From the NCBI GenBank assembly GCA_001637315.1, contig LSZA01000014.1:1-54563 (forward strand): 54,563 nucleotides of DNA. Reading direction: 5' to 3'. A program made the position numbers and the translations under genes. This DNA comes from Phormidium willei BDU 130791 (GTDB lineage: Bacteria; Cyanobacteriota; Cyanobacteriia; Cyanobacteriales; Geitlerinemataceae). Below, one piece after another: positions 8,561-16,545 of the stretch; the first letter of the stretch is position 1; the number at the start of each line of letters is the position of its first letter. Below the pieces are notes generated by a model. It saw nothing but the letters and a program-made list of their open reading frames with translations, had not been told where the DNA came from and searched no databases.

Positions 8561-10081
8561 ATGAAATCAGAAAAAAACAATCATAAAAAAACAACTTTTT
8601 ATACGTTATCACTAATAACTAGATGCAAAAACCAAGAAAATCTGCTTGAGAGAGCTTGGTTTTATTTAGATAGACAAAATATCTTAAGTCATCAAAAGCC
8701 TGTCTCATTATCAAACATCAATATTTTTTTCGACAAAGACAAAAACCACGTACAAGTAAATTTTCTTAATACAATTAACAACAAGCAAAGTAAAAAGTCA
8801 TGCATTCCTGCTTTAAATTGTATTCAACTGGGTCAAGCTTGGTCTGGAAATACTATTAATACTGTCATTTTTCGTCATCACGGTATTCTCACCGCTCAAA
8901 ATTATCAGTTTACAGCTTACTATGATCACAATAAGCAATTACAACTAATCAAAAGAGATTTAACAAATCAGTCTATAACTCGTTATGTAATTAACAAAAC
9001 TTATAGCATTGAAGATGCCCATAACTCTATTAGTCTGGGAATTGATGCTCAAGGCTATCTCCATTTATGCTACGACCACCATGTTCATTCATTACACTAT
9101 CGAAAATCTTCTCAGCCATTTTCAATTAATTCTTGGACGGAAACATTATCAATGACAGGAGAAAATGAAAAACAGGTAACCTATCCAACATTTATTATCG
9201 AGCCTAGCTCAGGGAGCTTACTATTCATGCATCGAGATGGTAACCCTTATAGAGGACGGGCATTTTTAAAATACTATGATGTCTCTCAAAACACTTGGAT
9301 TGACTATCCACACGCTATTTTATCCGGTTACGATCATAAACCTTGGACTAGCAATCCTTACTGGAATCATCCAGTTTTTGACCTCGAGGGTAAACTTCAT
9401 TTATCTTATGTCTGGCGTAGTCGTTCTCTTGGCAAGCACCAGAAAATAAATAATATTGGTATTGACTATACTTACTCTCCAAATTTAGGGAATGACTGGT
9501 TAACGGTTCGAGGAATCCCCTTACAGATACCAATCACTCAAGTTAATAGTGAAACAATCTGGGCAATTCCTCGCGGAGTAAATCTCATCAATCAAACCAG
9601 CATGGCAGTAGACAGCAAAGGTCATCCTCACATCGTTTTTTATGCTAATGATAATTATCAAATTCCACAATATCAGCATCTATGGTTTAATGGTATAGAA
9701 TGGTGTCATCAAATTATCTCTCGTCGAAACAAAAAATTTGATTTGCTAGGAGGAGGAACTCTACAAATTCCCATGAGTCGTCCAGAGATCGTTATTGATG
9801 AGAAAGATTATATATATGTAATTTATAGGGCTGATATAACAAAACATCAAATGGCCGTTTTGACCTTGTTCCCAGATGATTATTCTTTAGAAAAAGGTGT
9901 AGAGCGAAGACTATCTGAGGAACCTTTAGGTTTTTCAGAACCTATTATTGATCGTTTACGGTGGAATCGTGATAGAATCTTATCTATGCTAATTGGTTAT
10001 AATAATCAACCAAGTCATGATAAAAATATACAAGAAACACAGCATCCTATTTATATAATGGACTGGGATATTAGATTGTAA
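8561..10081 (+). CDS. BNR_4 family propeller protein, ulvan-lyase-like
   Basis: A 506-residue protein. From about residue 88 it follows the BNR repeat-containing family (BNR_4), seven-bladed propellers that include ulvan lyases PL24/PL25. Marker segments are TVIFRHHGILTAQNYQFTAYYD (split at residues 101-122), EDAHNSISLGIDAQGYLHL (151-169) and YDHHVHSLHY (171-180); the His, Tyr and Asn in them are the likely catalytic or binding residues. MHRDGNPYRGRAFL and SMAVDSKGHPHIVFY form later blades. There is no signal peptide, unlike secreted ulvan lyases. The first 85 residues are extra; LSLITRCKNQENLLERA looks faintly like a GT2 start. AT-rich codon use. Substrate unknown; a sulfated or uronic-acid glycan made by neighbouring enzymes is my inference. 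Confidence 0.72.
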   Translation: MKSEKNNHKKTTFYTLSLITRCKNQENLLERAWFYLDRQNILSHQKPVSLSNINIFFDKDKNHVQVNFLNTINNKQSKKSCIPALNCIQLGQAWSGNTINTVIFRHHGILTAQNYQFTAYYDHNKQLQLIKRDLTNQSITRYVINKTYSIEDAHNSISLGIDAQGYLHLCYDHHVHSLHYRKSSQPFSINSWTETLSMTGENEKQVTYPTFIIEPSSGSLLFMHRDGNPYRGRAFLKYYDVSQNTWIDYPHAILSGYDHKPWTSNPYWNHPVFDLEGKLHLSYVWRSRSLGKHQKINNIGIDYTYSPNLGNDWLTVRGIPLQIPITQVNSETIWAIPRGVNLINQTSMAVDSKGHPHIVFYANDNYQIPQYQHLWFNGIEWCHQIISRRNKKFDLLGGGTLQIPMSRPEIVIDEKDYIYVIYRADITKHQMAVLTLFPDDYSLEKGVERRLSEEPLGFSEPIIDRLRWNRDRILSMLIGYNNQPSHDKNIQETQHPIYIMDWDIRL

Positions 10082-10179
10082 TCATGAAACCATCTCTAGC
10101 TTTTAAAAGTCATTCTTGATATAGCCATAGTCATGTATGACAAGATTTACAAAGTATAACAACTATGTTTCTGCGATGA

Positions 10180-10223
10180 TATAAAAATAAGATCAACGTA
10201 GTTACGTTGATCTTATTTTTATA
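10180..10223. terminator. Bidirectional intrinsic terminator
   Basis: A perfect 21-base inverted repeat (10180-10200 with 10203-10223) and a 2-base loop between two convergent genes. The outer parts of the arms are A-rich and T-rich, so either RNA strand forms a GC-containing stem (GATCAACGTA core) followed by a U-rich 3' side. It can end transcription of both the BNR_4 gene and the sulfotransferase gene. Confidence 0.85.
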
Positions 10224-10835
10224 CTATACTTTCAATTTAGTATTTGAAACATTTTTGTGAGGGAATGATTCAGCGGGTATTGGTAACCCCAAAAATGGGG
10301 CTAATCGCTCAAATCCATCACCTGCACAGATATTCATGATTAGTAAATCTTGAGGTCGATCAGCAAAGTACTCAGTAACAGCTCGGTAATGATCGCGTTT
10401 TTCCTTTCGCCATTTAGGCTCATCGATTTTCACAAATGGACTGTCATAGTCACCCCGTTCTTTGGCTGCCAAGTTTTGATTAATATGCTTGACTCGACTT
10501 TTAATCCAAGTATCTTCATCCCGATCAGTATAAATGAACTTGCTATTTGGATATTGTTTATCCAGAATGTGAAAACTTTTAATGATTGGGTAAATGTCAC
10601 TGTAAGCGTCATAGTTGCTCCAACGACCCAACATAGGCTTGTTCTTTTTCAGGGACTGATTCATTTCCTGTCGAATAGTCTTAGATACAATCATCATTTC
10701 ACCGGTAGAATCTAAATCAGAGGGAGCCCAGTGCAGCGATCGCAAGCCAAGCATCAAAAATCCATAATGTAAACTCGTAGTACCAGTCTTATTCAGTCCG
10801 ACGCAGAAAATTTTGTTGAAAGATTTGTTCGTCAT
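10224..10835 (-). CDS. Sulfotransferase family protein
   Basis: A 203-residue P-loop sulfotransferase. FCVGLNKTGTTSLHYGF (about residues 8-24) is a well-preserved PAPS 5'-phosphosulfate loop (NKTGTTS). PNSKFIYTDRDEDTWIKS (about 95-112) is the strand-loop binding the 3'-phosphate. The C-terminal CAGDGFERLAPFLGLPIP is typical of the family that includes Sulfotransfer_4. It would transfer sulfate from PAPS to a sugar or other hydroxyl. The frame runs from 10874, but MTNKSFNKIF at 10835 is the sensible start. It is the last gene of the minus-strand run that begins at the GT2 gene, and it ends at the bidirectional terminator. Confidence 0.85.
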   Translation of the reverse strand: MTNKSFNKIFCVGLNKTGTTSLHYGFLMLGLRSLHWAPSDLDSTGEMMIVSKTIRQEMNQSLKKNKPMLGRWSNYDAYSDIYPIIKSFHILDKQYPNSKFIYTDRDEDTWIKSRVKHINQNLAAKERGDYDSPFVKIDEPKWRKEKRDHYRAVTEYFADRPQDLLIMNICAGDGFERLAPFLGLPIPAESFPHKNVSNTKLKV

Positions 10836-10909
10836 GAGTTTAGATTTAATGTCAAGTATTTGACCAGGCAACAAAGTAAAGCAGGTTGAATAACTTCAGA
10901 ATTCACATA

Positions 10910-13900
10910 TCAGAAGGGTTCGTGAGGTTTTTGCGTAACAAAAGTGATAAGTCGTTGTACTTCTGGATGTGGATTATCAAGTTTCCATAACTTTACGTCG
11001 TAACCAATATCTTTTAGTGAATCCACAATATCAGCGCCAAAATCAGTATAAACAATACAGGAATTTCCTCGCCCATCTCCATGATATCTAGGCTCCAAAA
11101 GATGGATATCCTCAGGCCCTGAGACATCAACTCGATAAATTGTCTGTTTAGGTAAGGGAAACTGCACCGGGATAGAAAAAACATGATAGCCACCAGGCTT
11201 CAGAACTCTATAGACTTCTTTAAAAGCTATCCAAGGATGTCTGATATGCTCAAAAATATCAGAGGTAATGATTAGATCAAATTCATTATCTGGATGAGTA
11301 AGATTTTCAAGATCTTGACATTGAATGTTATTGTGATACTCACCTGAAGGAACATCATCCCAGTAAAAGGATGTTGTATAATGCTTGAGATTTTCTTGGA
11401 ATACTGTTCTGAAAGAACCTGTAATACCTGGCTCATAGACGTTCAATTCTTGAAAATTCTCTTCCTGACAGAGTTCAGCTAGAGAAGATGACCGGTTCAA
11501 GCTATAAAGTTTTACAAGCGCTTCAGCTTGTCCCTGATATCTCAGAGATGCCTTGCAATTATTGCAGCGGTATCCTTCTCGTAAGGAGCGATTTGCTTTT
11601 TCAAATTTCTGAGAATGTCCACAAACTGCGCAAGTGCCATTATAGCTATATTTAGACAAAGACTTTGTTTCTATTTTTTTGTAACTCTGAGGCATCGCTG
11701 ATAACTTCGCTAAGTGAGGACGTGGGGCTGAACTGATACTTTTAGGATGATCCTGAAGGAACTCATCAATGTGCCTTGAAAAACGAACTTCCCAGCTGTT
11801 CTCTCGAACATAGTTTTTCGAAGTCGCTAAGTCTGGCTTGGGTTGTGTTAAAGTTTTTTGGATTTGAGTTAAAAACTCTTCATGGCTGTCAGCTATCCTA
11901 ATCATCTTACAGTTTCGATCAATGTTACTAACTTTTGTTGAAACTACAGGAATATCCAGAGCAAGATAAACAAACACTTTTAAAGGATTCATGTTGTTGG
12001 TTAGCTCTGTTTTTAAATGGGGCACAATCCCCACATCAAATCGAGATACCCAAGCTCCAACTTCACGGTAAGGAATTACACCGGGCATCCGAATATTTTG
12101 GTATTTTTTTAGATCTAATACTTTAGGATTTGCATGAGTTGAACCAATTAGAACAATTTGACAGTCCTGAAAAGTGGTAGCTAGTTTTTGAATCAACTCA
12201 ATATCGATTTTTGATTCAAGATTGCCAATATATCCAATTGTTTTTCCTGGATAATCACAAAATTCTGTGAAAGAATGTGAATTTTTGGGCTCAATAATTG
12301 GAATTTGCGTATCACAGCCATTAGGAACTAAGCGAATATCACTACAGAACTCTTGCATCGATAACAAGACTTGCTGACAATTTGTGAAGGTCATATCAGA
12401 TAAATCAAGAATATCCTGGTAGTTTTTGGCTAAACGAGCTTTTTCAGCTTCAGAGGTGTTGGGCCAACATCGATGATCATCTACCACATCTACAACAACT
12501 TTGCTTGGATTAAAATGATGTATAATTTCGGGCGCAGAATAATTTTTAGGGTAAACCCAAAAAATAGACTGGCTTGGTTCGATGTGTTCACGCAGAAATA
12601 CTTCCTCCAAGTAAGGAATATACCCCTCAGTTAGTTTGGGGCGATCTACTTGCTTTTCGTTGGTCTGATAAACACCAGGAGGGTAAACAAATAGAGTATA
12701 AGAAATTTTCGAATTATCCTGTTTTCCTAGAAGTTTTTCATAAGTTCTGATATAAATCCAGCGATCTTGATTCCCTTCACGACTGGAGACTTGCTTCTGA
12801 ATTAAGTCAAATTCAGACATGGGTGCATCAACAACCAGCACTTTTCGGACATCGGAACGCGATGCTAAATACTCCACAATCATATCATGCCGTCTTCCGT
12901 ATAGCCCTGTGTCATTTTGTTTCCAAAAAATAACAATATCAACTCCGGCATTGGGTTTTGTGACTTCAGTGTTTAGGGGCCTGAAGTGATTTATTAAGGC
13001 ACTAATTCTGGAAACAACTTTATTGTTATTGATAGCTTTATCTGACTGTGGTGTCGAGATAACCCGTTCTAAGACTTGTCTAATTGCCTTGGCAGATGAT
13101 TGATAACTATAGTGAGACAAGAATCTATCTCTGAGGGTGTTTTTATCTTGTTTTTTATAAAAATTACGGCAGCCTACTTGCTCTAAGGTTTGGGGCAAAC
13201 TTTCAAAATCAATGAGTTGAGCTACACCATGGTCAACTAAGTCCATAAGAGGCTCAGTCCGACTAACCAGAAGTGGAACTCCCATTGCGATCGCATCAAT
13301 GGCCTTGGCAGGAAGTTGATATTTAGAAATTGCATGATCTTGATTTTGTGGCAAACACACAACATTTGCCATAGACAAAATTTTAGGAATGTCATTAAAT
13401 GGCTGATTCGGCATGTAGATAATACGGTTTGGAGCCAAACTATCTAATTTATTCGTGACACTACGATCCGTTGTGCTACCGACAATTAAGAGTCGAAAAT
13501 CCGTATCTTTGATAGCATTGACTGCTTTCGCTAAGGTATCTAAGCCTTTATGAAGACGGGGAGTGCCAAAAAATAAAACAATTTTAAAATGTTTGGGAAT
13601 ACCATAGTGTTCTCGAAACGCTGTTCCATCATGTAGATTAGGATCAAAATGTGTTTCATTTCTGACATGAGGAATAATAACTCCACCAAATTTCTCTTGT
13701 AAAGCCCGGTTTGAAACTAAAACCTCGTCTGTAAATGGCAATAAACTTTCGGTTAAGCGTGTCCAAACTTCTTCATAGGGTTCTGATGTCTCTAGCTTGC
13801 TTTGCTCTGCAATAAACTCCAGCTCAGACAAACTTAATTGAGTTTTGTTTTTAAAGAATGATAGTTCATGATCATCTACGTCAACAAGAACAGGACACTT

Positions 13901-14596
13901 GAGTTTCTGTTTCAGTTTCAACCCTAAATAAACGGATGGAAAACGGGATTTGCAGGCAATCACCACATCAGGCTTGATTCTATCTGCAATCTGTTCTAGG
14001 GTTAAGTTAAAATCCGGAAAATCAGAGCCAGGAATACTAATAACAGGTAGTGTTCCATCAGAGACAGGTTCCCAAATTTTATTCCCATAACGTGGAAACT
14101 GAAATCCCATAATGACAGTATGTCGTGCAACTCTCTGCACAACCTCAGCTAACATATAGGCTCGTCCCAAAGGATTATGACCAACATCCCAACTTATAAC
14201 TAATACAGTAATAGGAAGTTTTCGTTGAGAGCGGCTAATGGTTTGAGTTTTAAGCTGATGAAGTACTCTGTGATTGGTAGATTTAAGTCCAACCTTAGCA
14301 AATTTCGGTAAAATCTTTGGTTCTGTTAGCGCCGTAGGCTTAAGGGATGGTTTCTGTAACTGTCGATAGACTCGATATAAATTCTGAAGTACCTCTTTTT
14401 GACTACCTTTGATCTCATTAAGAATACACTTAAATTCATGATCATAGCCGAGTTCTAGTAAAGCATGACCGAGATTAAAATAAGCGGGGTAAAAGCCTGG
14501 GTTTAGGGCTATAACCTCTCGGTAAGCTGCGATCGCGGCTTCAAGTTTATCCTGCTGAAATAGTCGATTAGCTTCTCGAAAATGTTGTTTAGACAT
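10910..14596 (-). CDS. TPR-glycosyltransferase-glycosyltransferase-methyltransferase fusion protein
   Basis: A 1228-residue four-part protein. (1) TPR-like helices at about 1-70 (FREANRLFQQDKLEAAIAAY). (2) A GT-B, GT4-type glycosyltransferase at about 127-500, with FGTPRLHKGLDTLAKAV and AIAMGVPLLVSRTEPL. (3) A second GT-B unit at about 549-945, with RLVPNGCD, IGYIGNLESKIDIELIQ and NNMNPLKVFVYLA. (4) A zinc ribbon (CAVCGH, then CNNC) near 985-1013 and a class I SAM-dependent methyltransferase at about 1035-1228 (FDLIITSDIFEHIRHPW, VLKPGGYHVFSIP). It should build and methylate a glycan on the cytoplasmic face. ATG 14596 is preferred to 14614. It lies between the GT2 and sulfotransferase genes, and is AT-rich throughout. 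Confidence 0.85.
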   Translation of the reverse strand: MSKQHFREANRLFQQDKLEAAIAAYREVIALNPGFYPAYFNLGHALLELGYDHEFKCILNEIKGSQKEVLQNLYRVYRQLQKPSLKPTALTEPKILPKFAKVGLKSTNHRVLHQLKTQTISRSQRKLPITVLVISWDVGHNPLGRAYMLAEVVQRVARHTVIMGFQFPRYGNKIWEPVSDGTLPVISIPGSDFPDFNLTLEQIADRIKPDVVIACKSRFPSVYLGLKLKQKLKCPVLVDVDDHELSFFKNKTQLSLSELEFIAEQSKLETSEPYEEVWTRLTESLLPFTDEVLVSNRALQEKFGGVIIPHVRNETHFDPNLHDGTAFREHYGIPKHFKIVLFFGTPRLHKGLDTLAKAVNAIKDTDFRLLIVGSTTDRSVTNKLDSLAPNRIIYMPNQPFNDIPKILSMANVVCLPQNQDHAISKYQLPAKAIDAIAMGVPLLVSRTEPLMDLVDHGVAQLIDFESLPQTLEQVGCRNFYKKQDKNTLRDRFLSHYSYQSSAKAIRQVLERVISTPQSDKAINNNKVVSRISALINHFRPLNTEVTKPNAGVDIVIFWKQNDTGLYGRRHDMIVEYLASRSDVRKVLVVDAPMSEFDLIQKQVSSREGNQDRWIYIRTYEKLLGKQDNSKISYTLFVYPPGVYQTNEKQVDRPKLTEGYIPYLEEVFLREHIEPSQSIFWVYPKNYSAPEIIHHFNPSKVVVDVVDDHRCWPNTSEAEKARLAKNYQDILDLSDMTFTNCQQVLLSMQEFCSDIRLVPNGCDTQIPIIEPKNSHSFTEFCDYPGKTIGYIGNLESKIDIELIQKLATTFQDCQIVLIGSTHANPKVLDLKKYQNIRMPGVIPYREVGAWVSRFDVGIVPHLKTELTNNMNPLKVFVYLALDIPVVSTKVSNIDRNCKMIRIADSHEEFLTQIQKTLTQPKPDLATSKNYVRENSWEVRFSRHIDEFLQDHPKSISSAPRPHLAKLSAMPQSYKKIETKSLSKYSYNGTCAVCGHSQKFEKANRSLREGYRCNNCKASLRYQGQAEALVKLYSLNRSSSLAELCQEENFQELNVYEPGITGSFRTVFQENLKHYTTSFYWDDVPSGEYHNNIQCQDLENLTHPDNEFDLIITSDIFEHIRHPWIAFKEVYRVLKPGGYHVFSIPVQFPLPKQTIYRVDVSGPEDIHLLEPRYHGDGRGNSCIVYTDFGADIVDSLKDIGYDVKLWKLDNPHPEVQRLITFVTQKPHEPF

Positions 14597-14713
14597 GATT
14601 ACACCGTGCATCACATAAATTTAAATATTTTTTGCAAAAGCAGCCAGAAATATTGCAACTAAAAGTACTGCTTTTTAATGTATAAAAAGCTTATTTTTTT
14701 GCCCATACAAAAT

Positions 14714-15685
14714 TTAATATAACTGTTGTGAAACCTGTTGCCATTCCCAAGAGGTGCTTAACTGTTTACTATCAAAAACTCGCCCATACTCCGCCTCATA
14801 CCGCTCAAACCAACGCAGCCAATCCAAAATGACCTCCGTCCGAGATTGATGACCACACGCCAAAGACTTCCTCAAATAATCCCTCATTAGAGAAAACTCA
14901 CCCGTCGAGTACAACCGCCAAGCACTCCAAACCAGATTGTTATAGCGAGCCTGAGACTCAAGCCGCCGTATCTCTGGTGGGAGATGAGGATGAGCAAACA
15001 TCTCATCTAAAATTTGCTCACACTCGCGCACCTGCACTCGCGTTTCCCGCGAAGCATTGCCCGGATGTTGGCGATAGGAAACCGTTGGCCGAGAAACCCA
15101 GGCCGCTTGGCATCCTCTTAGTATTAACTGCAAAACCAACGCCACATCCGGAGTTTTTTCCAAGGTTTTATCAAACCCCCCCACCTCCTCAAAACCCGAT
15201 CGCCGAAACAGCATCGCCCCCAAAAACACCGGCTTCCACAACAGCCACGCCGCCAAATCCAACTCAGGAATCCCCTCCCTCGGATTCACCGTCGACAACC
15301 GCGCTCCCGCCGCATCCACCACAAACCAACCACTATGAACCATCCCCAGATGGGGCGACTCCTGCAACGCCGCCACCTGAACCTCGAACTTCTCCGGCTC
15401 AAACCAATCATCCTGATCCAAAAAAGCAATAAACTCCCCTCGCGCCACCTCCAGGCCCCGATTCCGCGCCACCGCCACCCCCTGATTCTCCTGGCGAATA
15501 TAGCGCAGCCGCGAGCCATAGGGCGCAATCAGCGGCTCGATCGCCTCCGTCGAGCCATCATCCACCACAATCAACTCCCAATCCCTATAAGTTTGCACCA
15601 AAACACTGGCGATCGCCTCCCCCAAAAAGCGCCCACCATTGTAAACCGGAATAATCACACTCACCCGAGGATTCACCACAGACAT
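14714..15685 (-). CDS. Glycosyltransferase family 2 protein with shared C-terminal module
   Basis: A 323-residue GT-A glycosyltransferase. SVIIPVYNGGRFLGEAI opens the fold; WELIVVDDGS and EFIAFLDQDDWF carry the DD and DxD-type residues that bind nucleotide sugar and metal. The last 80 residues (LVWSAWRLYSTGEF to WEWQQV) match the C-terminus of the sulfotransferase-like protein at 7146-8411. The frame reaches 15718 with a TTG, but ATG at 15685 has GAGG eight bases before it, so I chose it. It is GC-rich, unlike the next gene downstream, so the AT-rich island starts right after its stop. Donor and acceptor sugars unknown. Confidence 0.88.
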   Translation of the reverse strand: MSVVNPRVSVIIPVYNGGRFLGEAIASVLVQTYRDWELIVVDDGSTEAIEPLIAPYGSRLRYIRQENQGVAVARNRGLEVARGEFIAFLDQDDWFEPEKFEVQVAALQESPHLGMVHSGWFVVDAAGARLSTVNPREGIPELDLAAWLLWKPVFLGAMLFRRSGFEEVGGFDKTLEKTPDVALVLQLILRGCQAAWVSRPTVSYRQHPGNASRETRVQVRECEQILDEMFAHPHLPPEIRRLESQARYNNLVWSAWRLYSTGEFSLMRDYLRKSLACGHQSRTEVILDWLRWFERYEAEYGRVFDSKQLSTSWEWQQVSQQLY

Positions 15686-15747
15686 TGATTTAACCTCATC
15701 AACATCCGCTCTCTTCAATCTCTCCCGATCCTTCTCAGGATTCCCCC

Positions 15748-16509
15748 CTACACCGTATCCGGATCAACCCCCAACGCGCGCAACTGTTCCGCCAACCGCT
15801 GAGCCCACTTCTTCGCTCGTTCCGTCCGTTGATTCGCCTGCAACAACTGCGACTCAATCCGTTCCGCCCGCTTCTCATACTCCTCGCGATCCAACAACTC
15901 CTGCTGAGCCAACTCATAGCCCGTCGGTAAAATATTGCCCTGCTGATCACACCAACGCAACCAGAGGCCATCCTTATCCTCAAACTCCCCTTGCCACAGC
16001 ATCAACCCCAACCCTACCTGATCCAACCAAATTGGCTTATCCAGCTCATTAAACTTGGCAATCTCAAAATAGCACTTACCCCGCAACTCAAACGCCCGCA
16101 ACCGGGGACCCCCCAGCACCCGTTCAGGATCAAACAGCACATAGTAACTCACCCGTAACCGCTCATACACACTCAGCTTCGCCCCCAACTCATCCCCCGT
16201 CGCCGTCGAGACAACTTCCATCACCAAATCCGGAGACTTGCCAAACTCCCACAGAGAATAAGGATGATGACGATGCGTCCACCAATCATCACCAATATCC
16301 AAACTCAACATCAAATCCGGGGCCACCAGAGGCTGTCCCTGAGTATGGAGAATACCGATATTGCTTTCAATCAAGAACGGTTGTCCATGCAGAGACGTAT
16401 ACAGCGAATCCGTCAACAGACGCTTCTGTTTCGCCGTCACAAACGTATCGATCGCAATCTCCGTACCGGCGATCGCCTCATGGGGAGTAAAATTCGGGGA
16501 CTTATCCAT
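15748..16509 (-). CDS. Uma2 family (DUF820) nuclease-fold protein
   Basis: A 253-residue protein with the PD-(D/E)XK-like fold common in cyanobacteria. VAPDLMLSLDI, SPDLVMEVVS and KLSVYERLRVSYYVLFDP supply the Asp, Glu and Lys/Tyr pattern of the family. A C-terminal coiled coil (about 205-250) rich in Glu, Gln and Arg follows, as is usual in this family. Cyanobacteria often carry tens of such genes; their role is unknown and nuclease activity is inferred from the fold only. It is 36 bases downstream of the GH25 gene and 62 bases upstream of the GT2 start. Confidence 0.88.
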   Translation of the reverse strand: MDKSPNFTPHEAIAGTEIAIDTFVTAKQKRLLTDSLYTSLHGQPFLIESNIGILHTQGQPLVAPDLMLSLDIGDDWWTHRHHPYSLWEFGKSPDLVMEVVSTATGDELGAKLSVYERLRVSYYVLFDPERVLGGPRLRAFELRGKCYFEIAKFNELDKPIWLDQVGLGLMLWQGEFEDKDGLWLRWCDQQGNILPTGYELAQQELLDREEYEKRAERIESQLLQANQRTERAKKWAQRLAEQLRALGVDPDTV

Positions 16510-16545
16510 TATGATTTCGCAACAGTAGAACTAGAACAGCACCGC

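Noticed and set aside
14636..14675. Arms AAAAGCAG and CTGCTTTT, 24 bases apart, after the GT2 gene on the minus strand, as a possible terminator.
   Set aside because: The loop is long, the stem is AT-rich and no clear U-run follows; the gene order also suggests read-through.
14977..15432. A 151-residue Pro/Thr-rich frame on the plus strand.
   Set aside because: It is the antisense shadow of the GT2 gene; its proline richness comes from the C-rich strand.
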